Positions 44,751 to 56,884 of a stretch of 64,000 nt of DNA are shown piece by piece. Below the pieces are notes generated by a model. It made no database searches. It worked only from the letters and a program-made list of their open reading frames with translations, and had not been told where the DNA came from. Numbering within the stretch: the stretch's first letter is position 1; the number at the start of each line of letters is the position of its first letter. The translations under genes and the position numbers were made by a program. The DNA comes from Caenorhabditis remanei (taxonomy: Eukaryota; Nematoda; Chromadorea; Rhabditida; Rhabditidae). The stretch covers positions 7,254,001-7,318,000 of the forward strand of contig NC_071331.1 of the NCBI RefSeq assembly GCF_010183535.1, written 5' to 3'.

Positions 44751-47700
44751 GTTTATTATTTTCTCCCCTCCCGATTTTATGGCATTCATTTCTTATGTCT
44801 TTTTATCAAAACTGCTTTACTCACTGTGTATTTATTTGGGTTATGATTTTCTTTTGATAAATGAAACGAGTTTGTTTTAAAGAGGGAAAAATGACATCGG
44901 CACAATTCATTGCTCTAATGTCAACATAGAAATGCTGAAACGGGAATGGTTACAAGGTTAACAACCGAGAAAAGTTAAACTACGTAGATTATACATAATT
45001 GAGGTGTAATTTCTAATTTGTTTTCGATGTGAACATGATATCGAGACACTTTTTTCACAAATTTGACTGTTTCAGAACAATCATGTTTGAAGAAACCAAA
45101 GGTGAGTTTAATTATTTCATCACAAAGCTTCAAGGTTACAGATTCACATTTTGCCAACGACATTTGAGACATGTTCTACAAAATGATAAAAGGTGATCGA
45201 AGAAAAAACCGTCGTCTTCAATATGATGACATTTGGGAAACGATTGCCATGTTCCTTGTTCAAAAGTAAATAAGAAAGATGTGAAACTGGGTTGTTTCTA
45301 ACGCTTTGCCACACGTTGAGCTACTATCAATTTGAAGGTTTAGAGGGACTGAACTAGAAATAGGAATGCTAAATATGAAATTCGGACTAATTTCTGATAT
45401 GTTCTTCCATTGCAAAAAATGATCAGGACTCTCATTACAAACATATGTAAATATCCGGAAAGTGTTTGTTCTGTTTCAGAAACTTAAAAAAAATTAAAAG
45501 CGAATCTAGAACAGTAGTTTACCGACGATATGTTTTGTAGGAAATTGCTTTGAGTGCACCAAACTTATCTACCGAAATTGAACATTTTCTGTTCGAGATT
45601 TTTCAAAAGGCGTCGGGAAAACTGCGATAGAAATAAAAAATAATCAAAACATTTCAAGAAAGACCTTACTTCGAAAGCAAGTAGGAATTGTCTAAATGTT
45701 AATATTTCGATGAAGAAACAGGAAAGTTACTATGTGAATTATATTTTAAAAATGAGGGTTCACCTGTAGAATTTATCATTCTGCTTTTCAGTTTTGAAAT
45801 AGGACTTCTAGAGGATATCATGTGATGTAAGCTTTGCGGTTCATTGATATTTCCTAACAACTGCAAATCGAGAATAGCGCCTACTTTAGCGCCTAGTACT
45901 TTTTGAAACATTTGTTTCAATAGATTATTGTTCTGTAATATCGAACTGTTCGTAAAAGTGATTTCACTTTTTAGCTTTATTTCTCAGAGCACTTCACCTG
46001 AATCAATCTGAAAATTTCCGTTCGTTCGAAAATGTTCAGTTTCGAAAACAGAATATAGTGAAACTGTGAAAAATTCATGATTGTGATAGAATAGAAAAGT
46101 GGACAGGCAAAGAAAAGTATTTTCGAGTTGTTCAAATTTTAGAGCAGTGAAATATTATAATTCAATCTGCTCGACAATACCTAGGAAGTGAAACCGGTAA
46201 TTTAAAATAACGATATTCAAATACTGATACAGTTTCTCATGTTGTGTGGTTTTTCAGTTTCAGAACTGAGTTAAAAAAATTGATAGCTTACTCGATAGTA
46301 ATACGGCTATTTCATTCAATCGTTTTTACCATAACCACCCACCTGGATAACTTCCTTAGCATCTCCAACTGTCTTGCAGGATGTCCATGGATTTCAATCA
46401 GAATCTGGCAAACGAAATATGATTTCAGGAATGGCTCCAATGCGGTGTGCTCCGAACTTTCAATGTCTATTTTCAGAATTTCCACTTCCTTCGAGCCGGA
46501 GTCAATCATCATTCGGTCTACAATTGCGGCTTATCTGGCATTGTCTAACTCATATCTCTCCGACTTACATAATTTCAGTGTATCCGGAACATTTCCAACA
46601 AACAATTGTCCTCTGATTTTCTCATATTTCTCTCTGGTTGTCGCATTTTGTCTTGCCATATCCGCCCCGATAATGTTACACCGGTTCTCAGTCATCGACT
46701 GTATTTCCTCATCGAATTGGATTTGGTCGTTGAGTCCGAGAGACATCATTCTGGAACATTGTTAATGTTTCCTGATGGTCATGAAGATTTTTTTAGTTTT
46801 TCAAAATTTGTTATAAAAAGGTACAATTGATAGAAATTCTCATTGATTCTTGAAAAAGAAAAGAAAGTTCCTGAAGAATATTTTCAAGAAAACCGTTTTT
46901 TGTTGCATTTTGAAAATAATAATTGATAATCGCTGATAATCGATGAAAATTGATTACGAAAATAGCTTGAACATCAAAAAATTCAATAATATTCAAATTT
47001 TCTGATATTTTTCGGTACAACTCGTTTCAGATGTGCCGAATGACGTCATTTTCATGGTGGGCTATAACGGTGACCGATTTGACGGATTCTAGACGAGGAC
47101 TTTTGCTTTATGCAGATTCAAATTATAAAGTTTAATAATCAATATTTATAACTATAAATCCGTTTTCACTATAAATTATTTACTGATTCGGGAAAGAAAG
47201 GAAAATTCCAAAGTAATTCGATCTTGAATATCATGTATATTTACTTCTCATTACGATTCAAACAATTTAATTTCTAATGTTTCTTCATTTGAGGATTTAT
47301 TGAAACATTTCAGCAAAGTCATTAGTCCAACTATCCAACAGATAGATTTGAGGTAAATGAACGGGAAAATAACAACACAGACTACGTGCTTCCCAATGGT
47401 TATTGGCGACTATGTACTTGTCTTTTTTTTCTATTTTCTTTAACTCGCTCACCATCAGAGATGCCTTTTTGAAGTCTATGATACTGCTTAACGCAATTTT
47501 CGACAAAAAACCAAAATACAGAATACCATGTGTCAAATGGCTGGTGCTATACAACGATGACCGAATGAACGTATTATTACGTTTTCACTATAAACTATTT
47601 ACTGATTCAGGAAATAAAGGAAAATTCAATAAAATGTTATCAGTAATTCGATCTTGAAATACAATTACTGCATAATTCGTACTGTTTCTTCACTTGAAGA

Positions 47701-50700
47701 TTTGTTGAAACATTTCAATATCTCCAAACTCCAATTTTTCCAAAGATCGGGAAAGTTACAACACAGACTACTACCAAAAGTGTCATGGGAGGGAAATACG
47801 CTTACTGTTTCACAAATCAATCAAACAGTGATACGTTTCTCATGTGACGGTATCTAATTACATCTTGCACCTTTTTTATTTCAATATCCAAGAACTTAAA
47901 GATGCCTTTCCAAATGTCTGATGGCATATTACATCAGATTTCCTGTTTCTAAATATTTGTTTCAAAACCAACATCCAACACATTCAACACATTCATTCAC
48001 ACAACGATCTTCCTACAACAAACAGGGAGATCAATTTAACCCCATTGAAACTCATGATATTGCTCGGCAAACATTTTGTGTTTTATAATTAAAAATCCCA
48101 AACACTGAATACCCACGTGCAATCTCTTTTCGCTTTCCTCGGATCACACGTCACCTTCCCACTGTCTCCATCTCCACCAACTTTCACTTTAATCGGACAG
48201 AATGCTTCGGGTGTCAACGTCTCGTAGAATTTATGAGTCTCATTTTGTTTCGACATTTCTAAAACTGATTCCCGCACTTTCTCTCCTTGATTCAATGCTT
48301 CTTGGCGCATTTTCTGAAACGAAGAAGGCAATAGTTCGAAATGATAGATTCTGTGCACTCACTTTCAAGTTAATGTTCTCCAAGTCTAATGGGGTGTCTG
48401 AAATCGGAAATTATTAGGAGATGCGACTATGCTAATTTTAAATAATATTGCCTTGTTTAATGTGGTCTAACTAGCATATCTTCACCAATGCCTTCTTATT
48501 ATTATTTTTAGTTTATGTGATATTCATGAAACATTTGAAAAATGTTTCGAATAATAACTCGTTAGTCTGTAATGCAAAAAATGACATTGTAACTATATTC
48601 AAGAGCTTTTGACATTTTGCAATACCAAATTTGCGCCGCAACCATGATCCACAAAGATGATTTACATAGTTGTTAGAACAAGTGAAAACTGTAAAAATTT
48701 CAACTTTTTCATTACTGATAAGGCGAGAGCAACAAGATAAGGTTCATCAATCATGAGAGTACGTAGTGGACAAAATTTACGAATTTACTTCTAAATTACC
48801 ATACAAAAATATCTCAAACTGATGAAGCTGAAACTAGTTTTAGTAAGTCAACCAAAATCACGACAGACACTTTTTTGCCCCCCTCCCCCCCTTAAATCAT
48901 GATTTCAGAAATAAAAAAAAGATTTCCACCTGTTTTAACATAGCTAGGGGGCGTCAGTTCTTTTTTCCACAGTTTCACAAAATCATCTTCCGTCTACCTA
49001 ACATTCTAATATTTGATAGACAAATGAAACTCTTTCCTACTTTGCATTCCTGTTTCTCAATGCTAACAATACCACTCGAAGTAATTTTTGTCACTTTTCA
49101 TATTGCATCCCCAAAAAAAACTCACTATTTTTCAAATGCTTGTACAAATAAAGAATGATTAAAAATTGACAGAAAAATACAATTGCACAGAAGAAAGTAG
49201 TATTTGAATCCTTCCGTTTCCTTGTAAAAACCATATTTTTGTGAATACTGACCATGGAAACATTAATTGAAATGTGGCGAAATGAGAAGTCAAGGGAGGG
49301 GAGTATTGGCTCACCTGGTGCATAGAGACTCCCTATTATTGGTGTGTATTGTTTTGAACAAATATATGGAGAAGACACTTTCTGGTTAGAGGATACGTTA
49401 CATTTGTATCATTTTAGATTAGTAAGATTTGATTGGTTGAAAAATGTCATTGGAAAATTGTCAAAGCAAATCTCCTTTCTGAAACTGAAGCAAATTATCA
49501 GATTCTCAGTGACAACCTTTAACAAGATTAAAAGTCCATGATTAAATAATATGATATGTGTGCAACGAAGTCCATAAAAGCATTGTTTGAACAATTTATG
49601 ATAACTTTCACTGGAATTGCGAAACAATATTTTTAAACGTTTTTTTTCTGAAAAAAGTTGCGGTTTCAAATGTGCCATTTTTTCGTGTGTAGATTGCAGG
49701 AATTTATTGTTTCAACACAGTATGAATAACAATAAGGATAAATACAATTTCTTAATGAAATTAATTTGAAGCTACGTTTCAGATCCATAATCCAGAAGAG
49801 ATAAAAAGTGTTTCTGAAATATTCAGAACACCATTGACTAATAGGAAGAAAACTTCTTGAAACAGTTTCTGTATTGAGGTTTCACTTCAGGACCAATTCC
49901 GAAATTAAAAAGAAGTTTTATTTCAATTTAAAACTATAACGCATCCCGTTTCAGCGAGTCCTCATTTTGATGAAACGGTTTTCGACTTCAATGATGACTT
50001 TTTATATGATTTTTGATGTGTCACTTCTCACAAATTGTTTCTAAATTTGATTACTTGATTTTTTTCGACGATATTCAAATAGTTCTTATGATTTATGACT
50101 CTCGTCATTCGACTATATTGTAATCGTCGGTGCGAATACCTGGAAGGGTCAGCTCTTCCGATTTTTCCTTTTCTATAGTTGGAAGTTTTTGTTCTCATCA
50201 CGTCTACGCACGAAACATCTTAACTCTAACTAAGGTTTGTGAATATCGGACAGATGAAACAGAAAATCGTGAAAAATTTGCGAATTTTCCGCTTTTCAAG
50301 AAAAATCGTTTCTTGAAAAGTTTGTTCAACTCTAAGAAGAGCGGTAAACGGAAATGTACTGTTTCGTGATTTGTTTTGTTCTGTGATTAACATTAAAAAT
50401 TTGTTTTTGCTTTTGTGCTGAGAAATCTTTATCAGCTCTTCATCATTTTTCCAACTGCACTGCGCCGAAACAATGAGTTTTCCATATACTTTCAACAGAG
50501 CTTAGTTGGGTTGTGCGTATAAGTATTTTATTCAAGATATTGATGTCGGTAAACAATTCAAGCAGTCAAAGTAAGACTCCTGAAAAAAAAAACATTTGAG
50601 GTCAAGGTCTGGGAAAATGACAACATAGCCTACAACTTAAAAAATCATGAGAGGGAAAACGCTTACTGTTTCTTAAAATAACCTAACAGTAATAAGTTTC

Positions 50701-51420
50701 CTACGTATTGATTATTGATTACATCTTGTCGTTTTTATTTCAATATTCAATAACTTAAAGATGTCTTTCCAAAAGCCTTACGGAATATTACATCTTACTC
50801 CCCATTAACATATATTGAACACTTTTGTTGTCAACTTTCCCGTAACAAAAACCACATTACTTGTCAAAATGTTGTTTAAAAAAACAGTTTTTTTCTTTTT
50901 CAAACAACTTTCATTAAAACAACTTTGACCCATACAACACTTATTATAGCAATAACAAATGTACCGCCTTTCAGTTTCTTAAACCAAATTCATGATTTCC
51001 TTTTCTCTCTCGCGTATTTTTCAGTTTTGACTTGTTTTTTCTTCAATTCCCATCAAAAGTGCTAAACCAAGATATTCAATTTGAACATTTCTTAAAAATT
51101 CATTCGCAACAAAAACCAACAACTTTTTTCTTTTTCAAACAACTTTCATTAAAAGAACACTGACTCGTACACCACTAATAAAATGGAAAAATCTTCGTCT
51201 TTCTGCTTCCCTGACTAAAAAATCTCCAGATACGGCCCGGAGTTCAGCACTGAAAAAATTCTGTTTTTTTTTCTTAAGATTTTTTGTAGAATTCAAAGGT
51301 TTTTGAAGAATATACTTGTAAAAAAATGGGAAATTTTCAAAAACAATTATTGTCTGCTTATACATAATTTGCACAAAATAAGTCGACGATGTCACCAACA
51401 TCCAGATCATTTTATTTCCA
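44751..51420. repeat. tandem segmental duplication, copy 1 (~6.7 kb)
   Basis: Colinear with 52990-62520: TTTCTCCCCTCCCGATTTTA at 44768 and its counterpart at 53000, CGCTTTGCCACACGTTGAG at 45303 (three copies in the second unit), the FkbM-type gene, AAAAAAGTTGCGGTTTCAAATG at 49653 and 60170, and CATCCAGATCATT at 51398 against CATCCAAATCATT at 62500. Copy 1 lacks the insertions that expand copy 2. Confidence 0.88.
46312..49255 (-). CDS. FkbM-type (Methyltransf_21) methyltransferase-like membrane protein, copy 1
   Basis: Minus-strand exons 49255-49126, 48397-48363, 48313-48117, 46750-46569 and 46517 downward join in frame. Residues ~8-35 form a type II signal anchor (RKRKD, then FFCAIVFFCQFLIILYLY). 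The lumenal part shows the nematode family's marks: KFYETLTPEAFCPIKVKVGG, SLGLNDQIQFDEEIQ, GADMARQN, EVEILKIDIESSEHTALEPF (the FkbM LKIDIEG-type motif) and QILIEIHG. After RKLSR a GTGGGT donor is present, but the usual Cys-rich last exon is nowhere between here and the DOMON gene. Reading through the donor ends nine residues later (WVVMVKTIE), giving 249 residues. The start at MVSIHKN is a choice; MVFTRKRK is possible. The substrate is unknown. Confidence 0.8.
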
Positions 51421-51525
51421 TTTTCCTTTTTCGGTGAAACACATTTCCTTCCATTTCCGCTTTCTCCCCAATCACTCTTCCCTGCTGGGCACTTGTTTCA
51501 TTCTCAACAATCCCTCAATTTCCAG

Positions 51526-51600
51526 ATCGGACTTCGATGACTCTCATCGCCGCTCTTGTCTTTTTCATGATTGATGTTACCTTCCTCTTTCTCAATTTAC
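51526..51600 (+). pseudogene. relic of the DOMON gene's last exon
   Basis: After TCAATTTCCAG, sequence matching exon 4 of the DOMON gene reads through CTCATCGCCGCTCTTGTCTT and TTCATGATTGAT (peptide LIAALVFFMID). The segment encoding the acidic stretch is deleted, and the TAG stop is lost. It marks the left edge of duplication copy 2. Confidence 0.8.
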
Positions 51601-52989
51601 CAGTCGGTTCACGTCGCCTAACGGCGACTGAACCTCCTTCTCAACACCACCCTTCTAGGTGTTACAGCGCCTGCGGCGCTTCTCACATGGTCCAAACAAT
51701 CGGGGGTATCAGAATTCTCTTTTTCTTCTGGTCCTATAACTTTTCTTCGATTGTTGGTAGTTTTTATTAGCTGAGCAACCCGTTCCAGAGAGAACAATTT
51801 AAACACTCTTACTTTTCTGATAAGCTTTCGACAAATTATCTCTATTTTCCCTCTCATCAATAGGCAGGTGATCCTCTAAATATAAAGTTTCAACTTTTGA
51901 TTGATCGGCGGCGATGCCGCCTCCCTCCTCCAAATTCTTTAAAGATTAATTTTTCATATACACGGAAATCTTCTCTTAGTTTAATTTGATCCAAAACGTT
52001 CTGCTTTCTAAATATTTCACTGTTCGACGGCGATGCCGCCTCTCTTCTCTGGAATACTTCGAAACTAAAACTATTTCACATATCTCTAAGTTCAAAAGTT
52101 AAAGAACCTCCTTATTCAGAGTCTATTTTGATTTCAATCCTTTTCATTCGTACCTGAGTGCTTCACAAAAATTCTCAAAGTTCTTAAAGAAAACAAAACT
52201 TCTTGATTCCCCTAAATATCTCACTCTTAACATGTCTACCTACTAAGTTCCTGATCGTTTTCTTTTATTTTTTCTATTGTGATTGTGTTAGTGGCTTTTG
52301 GTTCATCATCTCGAATAAAAACTAACTAACTAAAAAAAACAAATAAAAACATTTTGAGTTTTTAAAAAGATTCGGACGAAAGGTTTATTGTTAACTACTA
52401 TCTATTTCTGACTCGGTGTTTGTAGGATTGTGAATTTTTAAACACCGTCAAAGTTGGACCTCAATCATCCCTTCTGACAGAATTGCAGCGGTGTGTACAG
52501 AGTCAACAGAAAGATAGCTACTCCACCCTTTTGTTCTAAAATCTCGACCATAATTACAACGTTCATATACTGACTGTCTATGCTCTTATCAAAACAAAAA
52601 ACCAAAAAACTTTTCGGACCTGGCGGGAACGAACTCTCTACCCCATGGGTGAGAATCATCTGCGTAGACCGCTACTCCAAATACGCGCTGCCGGGGCGCT
52701 CTCGAGAATGCTGTCAAGAAACTCCGAGTCAGTAGTGTTAGGTTGACATTTTGAGCTTTCTACCACCCTGTCGGGACACACCTTTTCTGAACGCTTTCTA
52801 CTGTTGAAATCGACATCGTCTCCAGAAGACGTCAAATTTGATATTTTTGAAAAAAGAAAAGTTCGGGCATCATCTAAGGGAAATTTCCAATCAATCTGTC
52901 TAGGTTTCATAAAAATCGGTCCACTACGGAGGGAGTTATGATCAGCGACAAATAAACGGACACACGGATCTGTTGAATATTATTAGTAA
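51600..52989 (+). mobile_element. composite SINE/RTE-like insertion (~1.39 kb)
   Basis: This stretch interrupts duplication copy 2 (copy 1 runs straight from TTCTCAGTTTATTATTTTC to TCCCCTCCC). It begins with hairpins GTCGCC-TAAC-GGCGAC and GCGCC-TGC-GGCGC, then has GGCGGC-GAT-GCCGCC twice (51906, 52028) and an ACTAACTAACTAA run at 52320. It ends ATAAAAATCGGTCCACTACG, then ACGGACACACGGATC, a tail typical of RTE-clade non-LTR elements and SINEs that use them. Near 52617-52680 the minus strand has tRNA-like A/B boxes (GTAGCGGTCTACGC, GAGTTCGTTCCCGCC). Probably two nested elements; no ORF2 is present. Confidence 0.55.
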
Positions 52990-54556
52990 AGATAATTTTT
53001 TCCCCTCCCAATTTTAAGAAAGATTAAGATATTAATTGTTCAGTTTCAAATAAGAAAGATGTGAAACCGTGTTCTTTCTAACGCTTTGCCACACGTTGAG
53101 TCACTACCAGTTTGAAGGAGTGACTGAACTAGAAATAAGAATGCTACCTATGAAATTTGGACTAATTTCTGATATGTTATGATTTTCTTTTGATAAATGA
53201 AACGAGCTTGTTGTGAAAAGGTTTGGTTTTTTAACTCAAAAGTGAGGGGGGTGTCATCGGCGCAATTCATTAACTGAATCTCAACATAGAAATGTTGGAA
53301 CGGGAAGAGTTATGAGGTGAACTGCCAAGAAAAGTGAGATTACACATGCTGATATCATGGAGACACCATGGAGATTTAATTCCTACACTGTTTTTGCTGT
53401 GATTCTTCGATATCGGGATTTACACTTTTTCAAATTTTACTGTTTCAGAACAATCATATTTGAAGAAACAAAAGGTGAGTTTAATCAGTCCTTTCGTTAC
53501 ATAGTTTCAAGATTATAGATTCACATTTTGCCAACGACATTTGAGACCAGTTTCACAAAATGATAAGAGGTGATCGAAGAAAAAACCGACGTCTTCAAAA
53601 TTATGACATTTGGGGCGATTAACCATGTTCCTTGTTCAGTTTCAAATGAAAGAGATGTGAAACTGGGTTTTTTTAACGCTTTGCCACACGTTGAGCCAGT
53701 ACCAATTTGAAGATTTAGAGTGACTGGACTAGAAATAAGAGAAAAGTATGAAACTTATGTAGATATCTAAAAAATGTATGTTCTGTTTCAGAAACAGAAA
53801 AAAACAGAGGCGAAATTTACCGGAAATTATCCTGAGAACGCATATCTACCGAAATTGGAAATTTTCTGTCCGAAATTATTCAAGAAGCGTCGAAAAAATT
53901 GCAATGAAAACAATGAAAGATTACAAGACGAAGACTTTAAAAGACGAAAGATTAAGATATTAATTGTTCAGTTTCAAATAAGGAAGATGTGAAACCGGAT
54001 TGTTTCTAACGCTTTGCCACACGTTGAGTCACTACCAGTTTGAAGGTTTAGAGTGACTGCACAAGAACTAAAAGTGAAATTAAATACGTATGTATGTAGA
54101 TATCCTCGATTGTTCTGTTACAGAAATTGGAAAAAAAACAGAAGCAAACCTAGAGCCGTATTTTATATATTTTGATTCTCGCTTGCAAAAGAGGTTTAGA
54201 GGGACTGAACTAGAAATAGGAATGCTACATATGAAATTTGGACTAATTTCTGACATGTTCTTCCATTGCAAAAAATGATCAGGACTCTCATTACAAACAT
54301 ATGTAAATATCCGGAAAGTGTTTGTTCTGTTTCAGAAACTTTTAAAAAAATTAAAAGCGAATCTAGAACAGTAGTTTACCGACGATATGTTTTGTAGGAA
54401 ATTATTTTGAGTGCGCCAAACATATCTACCGAAATTGGACATTTTCTGTTTGAGATTTTTCATAAGGCGTCGGGAAACTGCGATAGAAATAAAAAATAAT
54501 CAAAACATTTCAAGATAGACGTTACTTCGAAAGCAAGTAGGAATTGCCTAAATGTA

Positions 54557-55600
54557 ATGTTTAGAAAGAACAATGGCTTTAATAATAGTCCAATCAAGGA
54601 CCGTTATTGCTTTTCGAATTTCATGAAATCTCTGAAACAGCAAACGAACCTTTGCTCATAACAACTTGCAGGCACTTTTTCATGGAAGAAAAAAAAACGA
54701 TGAGAGCTCTTTGAGTTTCATCCAACTACTGGAACAACAAACGAGAAATTTAAAACTGTGAGAACAGCTTCAAGATATTCATGAAAACAATTTAAATTGT
54801 TATTTCCCCTTGGCTAAACAACGAATCACAGAATTAGTTTGCTCAAAAAATGGTTAGATCTCCAGAAGTCAATGTCGATCCCGACCTACAACCTTCGTAT
54901 GGATTCATTTTCTCTAAAACACGCTATTCACCGTGTCAACTATTTTCCGTTAAAATAGTTGCTATTATTCTATTTAGGAAACAGTAGCTTAAGATATACT
55001 GTTTCCACTAGTCTATTTTGGATTCCGAGTTTTTTATTATCCATCAACATAGATAGATTGAATTCTCTCTGATAGTGAGATATCATAGTTAAAAGTTATT
55101 TCCAGCAATGTTTAGAAAGTAACATGGCTTTAGGAACACCTATCAGGGTCCAGTACTGCTCTTCGAATTCTATTCAGTCACTGAAACAGCAAGACTTCGC
55201 TCATAACAAATTTGGAGCAACATTCCAAGAGCGAGATGTTAAACGAATAAAAACGAATTCAAATTCAAAATTTTGATAACGGTTTCAAGGTAGTCTTGAA
55301 AACAATTCTCTTTTTTTAATTGGCAATTGTCCCCGTGAGACTTAGTTAGTACGCTCATAAATTGTTTAAATCTCCAGGAGTGGAAGTCGATCACGACTTA
55401 TTTTGCAGGGATTCATTTTCTTCAACAGACACGAATTTTACTTTCTAAACATTTTTCGTCAATAACGGTTGGTATTAATCTATTTAGGAAACAGCTCATT
55501 AAAGTATACCGTTTCCACTAATCCATATTTAGGTTGCCGAGTTTTTGATAATAATCTATATGTTCTTCGCATTCTAAGTTGAAATGGAAACGTTTCTGTC
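54557..55600. repeat. fragments of the 34-42 kb array unit inside duplication copy 2
   Basis: Contains ATGTTTAGAAAGAACAATGG, CTCTGAAACAGCAAACGA, TAGGAAACAGCTCATTAAAG and TAATCCATATTTAGGTTGCC, all array landmarks. In copy 1 the flanks are continuous (CTAAATGTTAATATTTCG at 45694), so this block was inserted here with the foldback that follows. Confidence 0.8.
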
Positions 55601-55717
55601 CGAGAATTTTCAAAAGGCGTTGGGAGAACTCCAATAGAAACATTAAATAATTAAAGGATTTCAAGATATTAGAGTGTCGTCTCGCGAGAATCAGTTACAG
55701 CACTTTGCGAGAATTCC

Positions 55718-56247
55718 AGCTGAATCCTGCATATTCTCGCTTCGTTCTGTTTCGTTTTGTCCAGCATAAAGTTCAGCATATTCTCGTTCAGCATAGTTCA
55801 GCAAAAGTTCAGTTACAGCATATTCCAGCACGTTTCAATTAATTTTCATTCCCGCATAATTTAATGCTGGGAATTGCGAGAATCTCGTGAGACAAACGTG
55901 AATTCCCCGTGGCCTTTCACTGTGAATTAAGTACATTTTGTTCCTCATTTTGAACTTTTTTCGTAGGTCACGGTTCTAACAATGCCCATTTTGTTTTTTT
56001 TTCGATATTCATTTCGTGAAAATCTGTATGAAATAATGAATAGAAATGTCAAAATGACATTAATTTATACAAAAACGATCACGTTTGTCTCACGAGATTC
56101 TCGCAATGACCAGCAAGAAATTATGCGGGAATGAAAATTAATTGAAACGTGCTAGAATATACTGTAACTGAACTATGCTGAATTTTATGCTGGACAAAAC
56201 GAGACAGCACGAAACGAGACGATTGCGAGAATATGCTAAAATCAGCA
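55718..56247. mobile_element. foldback element (~530 bp) in duplication copy 2
   Basis: Arms of about 200 bp are inverted: GCATATTCTCGC on the left against GCGAGAATATGC on the right, CAATTAATTTTCATTCCCGC against GCGGGAATGAAAATTAATTG, and GCGAGAATCTCGTGAGACAA against TTGTCTCACGAGATTCTCGC. The centre is near 55985. It is absent from copy 1. Target duplication not resolved. Confidence 0.8.
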
Positions 56248-56884
56248 TGTATGACTAGTCTGAATTTTAATATTTAAATGATGAAACGGGAATGTTACTG
56301 GGTAAATTTAATTTCAAAATGAGGTGTTCTCAAGTAGAATTTATTTTTCTGCTATAAGATGAAAATAAGATGAGCTTCGCGGTTCACTGATATTTTTTCA
56401 ATCTACTGCACACCGAGAAAAGCGAGCCCTACAAGTACTTTTTGAAACAGTTGTTTCAATAGATTATTGTTTTGAAATATCGAACTGTTCGTAAAAGTGA
56501 TTGTCACTTTTTAGCTCTATATCTCAGAGCACTTCACCGGAATCAAACTGAAAATTTCTGTTCAAAAATGTTCAGTTTCGAAAACACAATATAGTGAAAT
56601 TGTGAAAATTTCAAGATTCGATAAACAGTTTTTATCAGTACGAAAGTTAGTCATTCGTGTGATAGAATAGAACTACAGGCAAATCAATTTTTTTCGAATG
56701 GATTTACAGCAGAAAGCGAAAAAACAATCTGATCTCCCCGGCAATACCTAGGAAGTGAAACCGGTAATTTAAAAAAACGAAAAGTATATTCAAATACTGA
56801 TGAAGTGTCTCATGTTGGGTAGTTTTTCTGTTTCAGAACTGAATTTTAAAAACTTAATAACATACTCGATGGTACACCCATCAT

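Noticed and set aside
46244..46765. 173-codon plus-strand frame
   Set aside because: It is antisense to exons 4-5 of the FkbM-type gene, whose minus-strand reading has splice sites, family motifs and a conserved duplicate.
52617..52682. Functional tRNA gene on the minus strand
   Set aside because: A- and B-box-like words are present but stems do not pair well and it sits inside a retroelement-like insertion; kept only as a SINE clue.
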